Assembly: GCF_903915725.1 (NCBI RefSeq)
Contig: NZ_CAIWTY010000084.1
Span: 124,001 to 188,000, forward strand
Length of the DNA: 64,000 nt
Direction of reading: 5' to 3'
From: an uncultured Rhodopila sp.
GTDB lineage: Bacteria > Pseudomonadota > Alphaproteobacteria > Acetobacterales > Acetobacteraceae
Part shown: in pieces, positions 43,707-52,510 of the stretch
How the letters are laid out: each line of letters starts with the position of its first letter
Position numbering within the stretch: the stretch's first letter is position 1
The notes under the pieces: generated by a model
What the model was told of the DNA's origin: nothing
The model's database searches: none
What the model saw: the letters and a program-made list of their open reading frames with translations, nothing else
Program-made: the position numbers and the translations under genes

Positions 43707-44627
43707 TTACCGCGCATTCCCAATCATCCGCCCCAGGGCATCGGCATGCTCGTCGTCAGTCAACTGCTGCTCGATCGCTGAAGCCTGATCCAACGCCGGA
43801 CGCCGAATGTCAGCATCCGGCGACGTCGAGGCCCGCAGATAGTATATATAGGAGTTCACAAGGTCGCGGGGCACGCCTGCCCCATGCTCATAGGCGAAGC
43901 CGATGTCGTAGGCGGCCATTCCATCGCCCTCTTTGGCTTTTGTGAGAAGCTCCGGCAGCCTGGCCTCGAGCACGCCCAACGCATCCGGGTCCACGGGTTG
44001 CTTCGCCAGTGCGGCCTGCTGAAACCGGCTAAATGCACCAACCGTAGCGGCTTCGGCCCGGCGACCGGGCAGGCCCATCGGCCTGGAGGCGGTCAACGGC
44101 GGCGATGGGAGCACCGGCGCGTGCAAAGCGATCAGGTTGGGTTTCGCGGCGGCAATGCCATGGTTCGCGGCCATCCGGAAAAACCGGACGGCGGCGGCGG
44201 TATCGCGTGGCACACCGTCACCATCGCGATAAATCACCGCCAGATTGTAGGCGGCCCGGCCATGCCCACGTTTCGCGGCCATGCGATACCACTTCACTGC
44301 CTCCAGCCGATCGGCGGGCGTCCCCCGGCCATTGTCGAACATCTCGCCGGTGTTGAACATCGCCCGGACGTCTCCCGCCTCGGCGGCGCGCCGATACCAG
44401 TACAATGCGGTGCCGAAATCCTGCGCGACGCCATGGCCGGTGTCATACAGCGTGCCCACCGCCACCATGGCCGACGCCTGGCCCTGTTCGGCGGCGTCCC
44501 GCCAGGCCCGGAACGCCGCCGCGTAATCTCCCTGCGCAAACGCCAGATCACCCGCCGGAGTATCCGCCACGGCGCGTGAGATCAGCAGCATCGACACCAG
44601 GAAGACGGCGCGGGCAAACCTTTGCAT
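43707..44627 (-). CDS. Sel1-repeat (SEL1-like TPR) periplasmic protein
   Basis: A 306-residue protein with a signal peptide (MQRFARAVFLVSMLLISRAVA) and at least four Sel1 repeats between residues 25 and 170 (ASAMVAVGTLYDTGHGVAQD, VRAMFNTGEMFDNGRG, GRAAYNLAVIYRDGDGVPRD), with one more near 240. Such proteins act as protein-interaction scaffolds. No specific partner can be named. Confidence 0.85.
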   Translation of the reverse strand: MQRFARAVFLVSMLLISRAVADTPAGDLAFAQGDYAAAFRAWRDAAEQGQASAMVAVGTLYDTGHGVAQDFGTALYWYRRAAEAGDVRAMFNTGEMFDNGRGTPADRLEAVKWYRMAAKRGHGRAAYNLAVIYRDGDGVPRDTAAAVRFFRMAANHGIAAAKPNLIALHAPVLPSPPLTASRPMGLPGRRAEAATVGAFSRFQQAALAKQPVDPDALGVLEARLPELLTKAKEGDGMAAYDIGFAYEHGAGVPRDLVNSYIYYLRASTSPDADIRRPALDQASAIEQQLTDDEHADALGRMIGNAR

Positions 44628-44740
44628 CGGCCCTCCAAGTCTTGATTGAGACGTCGGGGAACTTCTTGCAGGCGAAACGCCTTGATCCCCACGAGCGTTG
44701 CATCAAGACCGCCATGAACGACTTGTCCAAAGGATGCGGG

Positions 44741-45190
44741 ATGAGAAATACCGTGTTGCTGACTGGGTTTTGTCTTGCCTGCCTGGTGACGGCCTGCGCC
44801 GGCCCGCCTTCGGGCGGCACCGTTTCGACCGCGCCCGCCGTTGCCGCCGATACCGCGCCGAAGCCTGCCAAGCCGTCGGATGAATCGGTATCGATCGCGT
44901 TCGACACGGCCGACGCGACGCTGTCGCCAACGGCGATCACGCAACTGGATGGAGCGGCCCGCTTGTATCGGGATGCCCATCCGGAGGTCATGATCGTCGC
45001 GGGCCACACCGACAAGACCGGCGACGAGTTCGATAACCTGATCCTGTCCGCGCGGCGTGCCGAAGCCGTCAAGCAAGCTCTCGCCGACAGAGGTGTTCCG
45101 GCCGATCGGCTGCAGGTTGTGGCGATGGGGGAGGCTGAGCCGGTTCCGTCGATCCCCGCCAGCCGATCGGCGGTCATAACCTGGCGTTGA
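44741..45190 (+). CDS. OmpA-family lipoprotein
   Basis: A 149-residue protein. The signal ends in a lipobox (CLVTACAG), then a Pro/Ala linker and an OmpA-like peptidoglycan-binding domain (VSIAFDTADATLSPTAITQL and VAGHTDKTGDEFDNLILSARRAEAV). I prefer the ATG at 44741 to one at 44714 because it places the signal peptide directly at the start. It anchors to the cell wall. Confidence 0.82.
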   Translation: MRNTVLLTGFCLACLVTACAGPPSGGTVSTAPAVAADTAPKPAKPSDESVSIAFDTADATLSPTAITQLDGAARLYRDAHPEVMIVAGHTDKTGDEFDNLILSARRAEAVKQALADRGVPADRLQVVAMGEAEPVPSIPASRSAVITWR

Positions 45191-45286
45191 TGCGGTCTTT
45201 ACCCCGGTATTGTCCGCCCCTTCCCGGCATGGCAGCTTGGCAACGAGGCCGCCTATGAAAGGCGCCTGTCGGGAGGAACCAAGTCC

Positions 45287-45649
45287 ATGCGAGCTATAGC
45301 ATCCCTGCTGACACTCAGCCTCATCTGCGCCGGGTTTACCGCTCGGGCCGATACGTCCGGCCAGACAGCCGCCCTGAACGACTATCCCACCGCGGCGCGC
45401 GCCGATTACGTCTTCGCCTGCATGACCACCAACGGCCAGACGCGCGAAGCACTCGGCCGCTGTGCCTGCGCGATCGACACCATCGCCGCGGCGATCCCTT
45501 ATGCCGACTATGAAAAAGCGGAGACGATCCTGCGCATGCGGCACGAGGCCGGCGGCTATCTCGCGCAGGAGTTCCGCATCCCGGCCAGCAACACCATGCT
45601 GCGGCAGCTTCAGGAAGCGCAGGCCGAAGCCGACGTCAGTTGCTTCTAA
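45287..45649 (+). CDS. Small secreted protein of unknown function
   Basis: A 120-residue protein with a clear signal peptide (MRAIASLLTLSLICAGFTARA). The mature part has four cysteines (FACMTTNG, RCACAID, VSCF) and is helical. I do not recognise a named family. Its stop codon overlaps the stop of the convergent SoxYZ-like gene (shared CTAA), and all neighbours belong to methanol oxidation, so a role there is likely. Confidence 0.7.
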   Translation: MRAIASLLTLSLICAGFTARADTSGQTAALNDYPTAARADYVFACMTTNGQTREALGRCACAIDTIAAAIPYADYEKAETILRMRHEAGGYLAQEFRIPASNTMLRQLQEAQAEADVSCF

Positions 45650-46446
45650 GCCGCCGGTTCCGCCGGGAACGTCGCGCTGAACTGCCTGCCGTTGCTGTCC
45701 GCCGCCTCAACCCGGAAGGTCTTGCCCTGATCCGGCCTGAAGCTGAATCGGAACGACGGATTCTCCGACACCGAAATCCCCCCCTCGATCGTCAGCAGCA
45801 GCCGATCGGCTTGTGAGATGCGTAGGGATTGGATGAAGTCGGCGGGAATGTAGAGCCGCGATAGCTGGTCCATCTGCATGCCGGAGTAGTTCGGATGGCG
45901 CACCATGACCTGCGCCTCCCGCAGACCGGCCTCGTTCGCCGGAAACGCCCGGAAGCGCAGCGTGCCGAGCGGAATATCGCCCGCTGTCTGTTTCAACGCG
46001 GGCGCGGAGCATCCCCCGGCGGCCTTGACGAACCGGGAAGCGGCATACAACCCGCCATCGCTCGATTCGGCGACAGCATGGATGTTGGTGTAGTCGTCGA
46101 CCCGCACGCGGGTCGCGATGCGGTCGATCCCGGCGTCCGGCGCGAGCGTGAAAATCGCCGCAACCGGCACAGGGTTGGCGTCGATCACCAGGGTGATCTT
46201 GCGCACCTGCAATGGATTCCCCGCGGCCAGTGTCGTGCGCAGGGTTACCGGCACGACAGCGGCATCCTCGGCGCGGTACGGGGCGTCGAGCTCGATCAGG
46301 GAGGCGCCATCGCGCAGCACCCTGCCGGGAAAGATCAGCCGGGCGAGGTCCGGCCATCGGTCCGTGTCGCCGGCAGCGCGGCCCCTGCCCGGCGCCAGCA
46401 TCCCTGCCGCCAACCCACCCAGCACCGAACGACGTTTGGTCTGCAT
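45646..46446 (-). CDS. Quinoprotein dehydrogenase-associated SoxYZ-like carrier protein
   Basis: A 266-residue exported protein (signal from MQTKRRSVLGGLAAGML). The first half is SoxY-like and ends with the carrier cysteine in AAGGCSAP (near residue 157); the second half is SoxZ-like (VRHPNYSGMQMDQLS and FSFRPDQGKTFRVEAADSNG). Such fused carriers occur with PQQ dehydrogenases in the so-called quinoprotein relay system. It is co-directional with the zinc metallohydrolase upstream, 11 bases apart. Confidence 0.88.
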   Translation of the reverse strand: MQTKRRSVLGGLAAGMLAPGRGRAAGDTDRWPDLARLIFPGRVLRDGASLIELDAPYRAEDAAVVPVTLRTTLAAGNPLQVRKITLVIDANPVPVAAIFTLAPDAGIDRIATRVRVDDYTNIHAVAESSDGGLYAASRFVKAAGGCSAPALKQTAGDIPLGTLRFRAFPANEAGLREAQVMVRHPNYSGMQMDQLSRLYIPADFIQSLRISQADRLLLTIEGGISVSENPSFRFSFRPDQGKTFRVEAADSNGRQFSATFPAEPAA

Positions 46447-46457
46447 GATTCGCCTCC

Positions 46458-47399
46458 TCACTCCCACTCGAGCTCACTGAACGCCGCGGTCGCATTGCGG
46501 GGGTTATAATCGCCGAACAACCGCCAGTGCGCCTGCTCCGATTCGCCGATGTGCGGCACGGCATCCGCCAGCGGTGTGCCGGATGCGATCAGCCGGCGAG
46601 CATCGGCCTGAACCGCCAGCAGATAGCGCCTTTCGTCGTCAAGAGCGGCGGGCCAGGGCGCAACCTTGAGGCCGTGCCCCGGCACCACGCGTTCGGCGTT
46701 CATCGCGGCGAGCCGGGGCAGCGCATCGAGCCAGCCCTTCAAACTACCGTCAATAACCGGGACGTGATCCATGAAAACAAGGTCCCCGGCAAACAGCGTA
46801 CGGGTCTGCTCATCCAGGACCGTCAGGTCGCAATCCGTGTGCGCCGCCTGATGCAACGCCGTCAGCAGCAGCGTCCGGCCGCCGAGATCCAACGCCATCG
46901 TATCGTTCACCAGCAGCGTCGGCGGGATCAGGCGCACCCGGGCGATCTCCGCTTCGCCCAGCAACTCTCGGAACGAATGCAGGTAGAACGAACCGTGCTC
47001 CCGGAGCGACGCGGGCAGGTTGTGATGGCCGACAAATGTTGCGCCGAGGCCGGCGAACGCGGCGTTGCCGAACAGATGATCCGGGTGCTCATGCGTATTG
47101 ATAACGTATCGCAACGGTTTGGCAGTGATTTGCCGTAACGCCGCCAACGCTGCTTGCCCAACCGCCACGCTGCCGCCGGTGTCGATCACCGCCGCCGCGT
47201 CGCGCCCGATCACGATGCCGACATTGGCAATATCGCCGCGGTTTTCGGGCGAGGTCAACGCGACCTGTCCAAAATGCGCGTACTCTCCGTCGGCGATCCG
47301 CTGGATGGTGAACGGCGTCTGTGCACCCGCGGGACGAAACACCGTGGCAGCCGCCGCGAAAACCCATGCGGTTACCAGAACCAGCCTGCTTTGCCGCAT
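46458..47399 (-). CDS. Quinoprotein relay system zinc metallohydrolase (MBL fold)
   Basis: A 313-residue metallo-beta-lactamase-fold protein with a signal peptide (LVLVTAWVFAAAATVF). The zinc motif is NTHEHPDHLFGN, with further ligands in HQAAHTDCDLTV, LFAGDLVFMDHVP and VVPGHGLK. This is the SoxH-like hydrolase found with XoxF-type dehydrogenases; its reaction is unknown. The ATG at 47399 is the best start before the signal; others exist upstream to 47495. Confidence 0.88.
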   Translation of the reverse strand: MRQSRLVLVTAWVFAAAATVFRPAGAQTPFTIQRIADGEYAHFGQVALTSPENRGDIANVGIVIGRDAAAVIDTGGSVAVGQAALAALRQITAKPLRYVINTHEHPDHLFGNAAFAGLGATFVGHHNLPASLREHGSFYLHSFRELLGEAEIARVRLIPPTLLVNDTMALDLGGRTLLLTALHQAAHTDCDLTVLDEQTRTLFAGDLVFMDHVPVIDGSLKGWLDALPRLAAMNAERVVPGHGLKVAPWPAALDDERRYLLAVQADARRLIASGTPLADAVPHIGESEQAHWRLFGDYNPRNATAAFSELEWE

Positions 47400-47542
47400 C
47401 GCCCTGCCCGTCATGCGCATCACCGTTCGCTTGTGCGAACCAACGCCGGGCGCCGGTTCATTGCTGATGTAGTAAGACATGTTGCACCGCAGCATTTATT
47501 TACTCGGTGAAAGATGATGTACGCCAAGGGGCAATAAAGCAG

Positions 47543-47571
47543 TTGCCGGCTGTCGCGGAGGGTTATATAAT
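47543..47571 (+). promoter_or_regulatory. xoxF promoter, -35/-10
   Basis: TTGCCG (47543-47548) and a consensus TATAAT (47566-47571) with a 17-base spacer, about 230 bases upstream of xoxF. The match is unusually good for this GC-rich sequence, as expected for a strongly expressed methanol dehydrogenase. Confidence 0.7.
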
Positions 47572-47590
47572 GTCGCCTAGCCGGCTTCTA

Positions 47591-47623
47591 GGTTACCTGT
47601 TTAATAGGGAGGACAGGTAAACC
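47591..47623 (+). promoter_or_regulatory. Hairpin in the xoxF 5' leader
   Basis: GGTTACCTGT (47591-47600) pairs with ACAGGTAAACC (47613-47623) with a single bulge; the 12-base loop contains AGGGAGG. It lies some 20 bases after the -10 element, at the start of the transcript. It may stabilise the mRNA or regulate it; no known riboswitch class was recognised. Confidence 0.45.
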
Positions 47624-47800
47624 TCGAAGACAGCGTCCGAACAAGGAGCGTGCCAGGAAAAACCCGGCCCTCGCCCTTGGCGTCGGTGCTGTCGTGACAC
47701 GCTGCCGGAGCAATCTCTTCCTGGTCGAATCGTTTGGTCGGCGTGGCGGGTGCCTTCCGTCATCGTCTGTCGGTCGCAAAATGACGAAGGGAAAAAATAA

Positions 47801-49609
47801 ATGAGCAGAACGTTCTTAACCGGCCTGTTGACCTCCGCTGCGCTGTTGTCATCCGTCCTGACAGCGCCGTCGGTCCTCGCCCAGACCCCGGCCGCCGCCG
47901 GCAAGGAATGGGCGACACCGGCCGGCAGCCTCAACGGCCAGCGCTTCTCGACCCTCAACCAGATCACCGCGCAGAACGCCTCCAGGCTACAGGTCGCCTG
48001 GACCTTCTCCACCGGCGTGTTGCGCGGCCACGAAGGCGCGCCGCTGGTCGTCGGCGACGTCATGTTCGTGCACGCGCCGTTCCCCAACACCGTGTTCGCG
48101 CTCGATCTCAACAACGACGGCAAGATCCTCTGGAAATACGAGCCGAAACAGGATCCCAATGTCATTCCGGTGATGTGCTGCGATACCGTCAACCGCGGGC
48201 TCGCCTACGGCGACGGCAAGATCTTCCTGCATCAGGCCGACACCACGCTGGTGGCACTCGACGCCAAGACCGGCAACGTTGCGTGGTCGGTCAAGACCGA
48301 CGATCCGTCGAAGGGTGCCACCGGCACCGATGCGCCGCTGGTCGTCAAGGACAAGGTCTATGTCGGTGTGTCGGGCGGGGAGTTCGGCGTGCGCGGCTGG
48401 TTCGGCGCCTACAACACCGCGGACGGCAAGCCGGCCTGGAAGGGCTATTCCATCGGCCCGGACAGCGACACGCTGATCGTTCCGGGCAAGACGACCGAGC
48501 TCGGCAAGCCGGTCGCCGCGAATTCCAGCATCGCAAGCTGGCAGGGCGACCAGTGGAAGATCGGCGGCGGCGCCACCTGGGGGTGGAAATCGTACGATCC
48601 GCAGACGAATCTGATCTATTACGGCTCCGGCAATCCCTCCACGTGGAATCCCAAGCAGCGGCCGGGCGACAACAAATACTCGATGACGATCTGGGCGCGC
48701 GATGCCGACACCGGCGCGGTGAAGTGGCTGTACCAGATGACGCCGCACGACGAGTGGGACTATGACGGCGTCAACGAAATGGTGCTGGCGGACCAGGAAA
48801 TCGACGGCAAGCCGCGCAATCTGCTGGTGCATTTCGACCGCAACGGCTTCGGCTACACGCTCGACCGCGTTACGGGTGAGCTGCTGGTGGCGGCGAAATT
48901 CGATCCGGCGGTGAACTGGGCCTCGAAGGTCGATCTGGATCCGAAAAGCGAGACCTATGGCCGTCCGCAAGTCGTGCCGCAGTACTCGACCGAACATAAC
49001 GGCGAGGATGTCAACAGCACCAACATCTGCCCGGCCGCTTTGGGCACCAAGGACGAGCAGCCGTCGGCGTTCTCGCCGCAGACCGGATTGTTCTACGTGC
49101 CGACAAACCATGTCTGCATGGATTATGAGCCGTTCCGGGTCTCGTATACCGCGGGCCAGCCCTATGTCGGCGCGACTTTGTCGATGTATCCGCCCAGGGG
49201 CGACACCAACATGGGCAATTTCATTGCCTGGGATGCCCGCACCGGCAAGATTGTCTGGTCGGACCCGGAACAGTTCTCCGTCTGGTCGGGCGCACTGGCC
49301 ACGGCCGGCGATGTGGTGTTCTACGGCACGCTGGAGGGTTACCTGAAGGCTGTCGATGCGAAGACCGGCAAGGAGCTGTACAGGTTCAAGACGCCGTCGG
49401 GGATTATCGGCAACGTCATGACCTATGAGCATGCCGGGCGGCAATATGTTGCGGTGCTGTCGGGCGTTGGCGGCTGGGCGGGCATCGGTCTGGCGGCCGG
49501 CCTCAACGACCCGCATGCGGGTCTTGGCGCGGTGGGCGGCTATGCGGCGCTGAACCAGTATACCTCGCTGGGCGGAACCCTGACGGTGTTCGCGCTGCCG
49601 CAGAACTAA
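47801..49609 (+). CDS. xoxF: Lanthanide-dependent methanol dehydrogenase XoxF
   Basis: A 602-residue PQQ quinoprotein with a signal peptide ending [11 protein letters not shown]. The adjacent disulfide C126-C127 (VMCCDT), the metal ligand E194 (GGEFGVRG), and D320 plus D322 in [11 protein letters not shown] are visible. The second Asp (alanine in calcium-type MxaF) is the marker of lanthanide-dependent XoxF. It oxidises methanol to formaldehyde (possibly on to formate) in the periplasm and reduces cytochrome XoxG. No mxaF or mxaI is present in the window. Confidence 0.96.
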   Translation: MSRTFLTGLLTSAALLSSVLTAPSVLAQTPAAAGKEWATPAGSLNGQRFSTLNQITAQNASRLQVAWTFSTGVLRGHEGAPLVVGDVMFVHAPFPNTVFALDLNNDGKILWKYEPKQDPNVIPVMCCDTVNRGLAYGDGKIFLHQADTTLVALDAKTGNVAWSVKTDDPSKGATGTDAPLVVKDKVYVGVSGGEFGVRGWFGAYNTADGKPAWKGYSIGPDSDTLIVPGKTTELGKPVAANSSIASWQGDQWKIGGGATWGWKSYDPQTNLIYYGSGNPSTWNPKQRPGDNKYSMTIWARDADTGAVKWLYQMTPHDEWDYDGVNEMVLADQEIDGKPRNLLVHFDRNGFGYTLDRVTGELLVAAKFDPAVNWASKVDLDPKSETYGRPQVVPQYSTEHNGEDVNSTNICPAALGTKDEQPSAFSPQTGLFYVPTNHVCMDYEPFRVSYTAGQPYVGATLSMYPPRGDTNMGNFIAWDARTGKIVWSDPEQFSVWSGALATAGDVVFYGTLEGYLKAVDAKTGKELYRFKTPSGIIGNVMTYEHAGRQYVAVLSGVGGWAGIGLAAGLNDPHAGLGAVGGYAALNQYTSLGGTLTVFALPQN

Positions 49610-49635
49610 GGTGCGGCTGGACTGTTAAGGCAATC

Positions 49636-49680
49636 GGGCCGGCGCATCAGGCGGAAGCCGGGCGCCGGCCCTGAATTTTT
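49636..49680 (+). terminator. Intrinsic terminator between xoxF and xoxG
   Basis: A perfect 10-bp stem, GGGCCGGCGC (49636-49645) and GCGCCGGCCC (49662-49671), with a 16-base loop, followed by TGAATTTTT. It lies in the 86-base gap. It would let xoxF be made in excess over the downstream genes, which would depend on read-through. Confidence 0.75.
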
Positions 49681-49695
49681 GAACCACCATCAAGG

Positions 49696-50223
49696 ATGAT
49701 CGGTGTGACGAGATACGCACGCTATTTTCTGGCCGCCGGGATGGCGTCCTGTCTGATGGCCGGCTTCGCGCGGGCGGACAAGCCGGCGGATCCGGCCGCG
49801 GTAAGTTCGGACGAAGGCAAGTACACCGACAAAGACGGACGGCCGACTTTCAAAGTGCACAAGGACGGCAAGGTCGATTTCTACACTTACATCGGTTACG
49901 TGCGGTATACGGCGAACTGCATGCATTGCCACGGACCGGATGGTCTGGGCTCGACCTATGCGCCCTCGCTGGTCAACTCGCTTAAATCGCTCGATTACGC
50001 GGACGTGATGACCACCGTCGCGAACGGCAAGAAGGACGTGTCGGAATCGAGCCAGCTTGTCATGCCGTCGTTCGGCGAGAACAAGAACATCATGTGCTAT
50101 ATCGACGCGATCTACATCTACCTGCGCGCGCGCTCGGTTGACGCCATTCCCCGCGGCCGTCCGCAGGACCACGAGCCTAAACCGAAAGGCTTCTCCGAGA
50201 CTGAAGATAGCTGCATGGGCTGA
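49696..50223 (+). CDS. xoxG: XoxG-type cytochrome c
   Basis: A 175-residue periplasmic cytochrome with a signal peptide ending ARA. The heme site is CMHCH (C75, C78, H79), with the methionine ligand probably in VMPSFGENKN, and a conserved Cys pair later (IMCYID, DSCMG). It accepts electrons from XoxF. It is followed by xoxJ after 22 bases. Confidence 0.9.
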   Translation: MIGVTRYARYFLAAGMASCLMAGFARADKPADPAAVSSDEGKYTDKDGRPTFKVHKDGKVDFYTYIGYVRYTANCMHCHGPDGLGSTYAPSLVNSLKSLDYADVMTTVANGKKDVSESSQLVMPSFGENKNIMCYIDAIYIYLRARSVDAIPRGRPQDHEPKPKGFSETEDSCMG

Positions 50224-50245
50224 TCAGCCGCGGGAGCACGACGCC

Positions 50246-51097
50246 ATGAACAGAATAGTCCCGATCTGCCGCCGGCTTGTGCTGGCGGCTTCCCTGCTTG
50301 GCCTGATGGCGGTGGGTGCCGGGGCTCAGGCGCCCGGGCTCGGCGCCGCGGTTGAGCTGGTCGATCCGCACGTTTTCCGGGTTTGCGCGGACCCCCGGAG
50401 TTTGCCGTTTTCCGATGAAGCGCATGCGGGTTTCGAGGACAAGCTGGCTGAGCTGTTCGCGGATAAGCTCGGCAAAACCGTTGCATACACCTATTATCCG
50501 CGCGCCATCGGTTTCGTGCGCAATACTTTAAACGCGCTGAAATGCGACGTCGTCATCGGCGACGCGCAAGGCGACGACCTGGTGCAGACCACCAACCCCT
50601 ACTACCACGCCTATTACGCGCTGGTCGTGCCGGCCGGTTCCGGCCTCGATACCGTCGAGTCGCTGGACGACCCGCGGCTGAGGGGCAGGCATATCGGCCT
50701 TGTCGCCGGCACGCCTCCCGCCACCGTCATGGCGAAAAACGGCCTGATCGCGGACGCGCGGCCGTTTCCGCTGATGGTCGATACGCGTTCCGACGCGCCA
50801 TCGAAAGACATGATCGACCAGATCGTCAACGGAACGCTTGACGCCGGGGTGCTGTGGGGGCCAATCGGCGGCTACTATGCCAAAGGCGCATCGAAGCCGC
50901 TGAGGGTAATTCCCCTGGTGCACGAACACGGCGCGCAGATGGATTTCCGCATTGCGATGGGGGTGCGGCGCAGCGACCAGGACTGGAAGCGGACGCTCAA
51001 CCGGCTGATTGCTGAAAATCAGGATGCGATCAACAAGATCCTCATCAGCTACGGCGTTCCGATCGTCGATGAGGAAGGCAAGGTCATCGCGCAGTGA
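50246..51097 (+). CDS. xoxJ: XoxJ periplasmic binding-protein-like accessory
   Basis: A 283-residue protein with a signal peptide (LVLAASLLGLMAVGAGAQA) and a type-2 periplasmic binding-protein fold: FRVCADPRSLPFSDE at the start, then VGDAQGDDLVQTTNPYYHAYYALV-like elements. MxaJ/XoxJ proteins help assemble or activate the dehydrogenase. The ATG at 50246 has GGGAGC upstream. Confidence 0.9.
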   Translation: MNRIVPICRRLVLAASLLGLMAVGAGAQAPGLGAAVELVDPHVFRVCADPRSLPFSDEAHAGFEDKLAELFADKLGKTVAYTYYPRAIGFVRNTLNALKCDVVIGDAQGDDLVQTTNPYYHAYYALVVPAGSGLDTVESLDDPRLRGRHIGLVAGTPPATVMAKNGLIADARPFPLMVDTRSDAPSKDMIDQIVNGTLDAGVLWGPIGGYYAKGASKPLRVIPLVHEHGAQMDFRIAMGVRRSDQDWKRTLNRLIAENQDAINKILISYGVPIVDEEGKVIAQ

Positions 51098-51651
51098 GCC
51101 TGCGCCGGGCCGCCGTGGTCGCATTGCTGGCGTTCCCTGCCTCCGGAGCCATCGCCGATGCGCCGCCGCCCGAACCGGCGGGGTATCGAACTGCCGACTA
51201 TCGTGCCCCGGTGCCGGCGACGGTCAATGGCAACCCGGCGCTGACAACCGAACAGGCAGCGGCGTTATGGCGGCAGCGCACCGCGTTGTTCATCGATACG
51301 TTGCCACAACCGCCGCGTCCGCGGGAGCTGCCGGATGGCACAATCTGGCACCCGATGCCGCGCAACGACATCCCGGGCAGCATCTGGCTGCCCGACACCG
51401 GCTACGGCGAATTGCCGGCGCCGATGGCGGAGTATTTCGGGCGCAACCTGCGGGAAGCGACCGCCGGCGACAAGAACCGGACGCTGGTGTTCTACTGCCT
51501 GGCGAATTGCTGGATGTCCTGGAACGCGGCGAAGCGCGCCGCGTCTCTCGGCTATGCCCGGGCTGATTGGTACGCCGAGGGAACTGACGGGTGGGCGAGG
51601 CAGGATCTGCCCCTGGAGCACCGGAACCCGGTGCCGCGGCCCGTTGAATGA
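51094..51651 (+). CDS. PQQ-dependent catabolism-associated CXXCW-type (rhodanese-like) protein
   Basis: A 185-residue secreted protein with a signal peptide and a rhodanese-like fold. The conserved motif here reads CLANCWMSWNAAKRA (C135, C139), with IPGSIWLPDTGYGELP before it. This family accompanies PQQ dehydrogenase clusters. A GTG start overlaps the xoxJ stop. Confidence 0.85.
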   Translation: MSLRRAAVVALLAFPASGAIADAPPPEPAGYRTADYRAPVPATVNGNPALTTEQAAALWRQRTALFIDTLPQPPRPRELPDGTIWHPMPRNDIPGSIWLPDTGYGELPAPMAEYFGRNLREATAGDKNRTLVFYCLANCWMSWNAAKRAASLGYARADWYAEGTDGWARQDLPLEHRNPVPRPVE

Positions 51652-51737
51652 TGCCAATTGCCCCTGATAACGACTTCCCGGCCAGGCCGCCCGGTCATGG
51701 CGCAAGCGATCGTGTCGATACGTCAACATCGACGTTT

Positions 51738-52349
51738 TCAATTGATATGCGCCTGAATCGCTTGCGCCAGACCGTACAACCGCTGCTCGATGATCGTCGG
51801 AAGGTCGCAGGCGAAGCTCAGCGACTGGCGGCGGGCATCGAAAAACTGCTGATCCCACAGCAGGCGTTGGGTCAATTCGCTGACCTTCGCATCGTCGGGC
51901 GGAGTTGCGGTCTGCGCCGAACGCAGCGCCTCGCCATCCTGGCGCAGTCCTTCCGCGAGCGTCTTTTGCCGCTGGCCGAAACGGTCGAGGCCGCCGATAA
52001 CTTTTTCCCGCTCCCGGTTCAGTACGTCGAAAACGCCGGCGAAGACCAGCGGCATGGTGCGGTCCCGCTCCTCGCCCGCGTCCCTGGCGAAGGTGGCGAT
52101 GCGCTGCGTGGCGGCCTCCATCGGCAGCCGCCGCTGCGTGACGGCGGCGACCAGCGCGGCCACGGCGTCGTTCGTCTGCCAGCCGGAGGTGGCAGGTTCG
52201 ACGGCCGGGCCGCTCCAGAACGCGGCGACCGACAATTCCGCGACTTTCACCTGCTGGCACGGCCAGTCCGGATCGGAATTGCGCGGGGCCGCGGTGGCGG
52301 CGGTGGCGCAGCCGGCCAGCAGTGCGATTATTGGGGCTATAAGTTTCAT
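51738..52349 (-). CDS. Putative lipoprotein of unknown function
   Basis: A 203-residue protein starting MKLIAPIIALLAGCATA, with the lipobox LAGC. WPCQQVKVAELSVAAFWSGP is the conserved-looking start of the mature part; the rest is helical, with two cysteines (PCQQ, FACDLP). I do not recognise a named family. It lies between the XoxF genes and the H4MPT genes and is probably linked to methylotrophy. Confidence 0.65.
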   Translation of the reverse strand: MKLIAPIIALLAGCATAATAAPRNSDPDWPCQQVKVAELSVAAFWSGPAVEPATSGWQTNDAVAALVAAVTQRRLPMEAATQRIATFARDAGEERDRTMPLVFAGVFDVLNREREKVIGGLDRFGQRQKTLAEGLRQDGEALRSAQTATPPDDAKVSELTQRLLWDQQFFDARRQSLSFACDLPTIIEQRLYGLAQAIQAHIN

Positions 52350-52510
52350 TCCGCTGCTCCCCGCGCTGCCGTTAACCGGTTGCGCCTGTTTCGATTCAGA
52401 CGTTTCATGACGCGCACCGTGATGCAACACGGCGTTCGCCGCAAGCCGCTTCGGGCGCCAGGGAGGCAACCAGTTCCGATGAGAGTGCGTCAGTCCAAAG
52501 GGTTCCCGCG

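Larger units (their letters stand above)
47400..47800. other. Divergent promoter region of xoxF
   Basis: 401 bases between the metallohydrolase and xoxF starts. It holds a strong sigma-70-like promoter and a hairpin in a leader of about 220 bases. No gene was recognised in it. Confidence 0.6.

Noticed and set aside
47591-47623. A named riboswitch in the xoxF leader
   Set aside because: The hairpin does not match any aptamer I know; only a generic leader structure is claimed.
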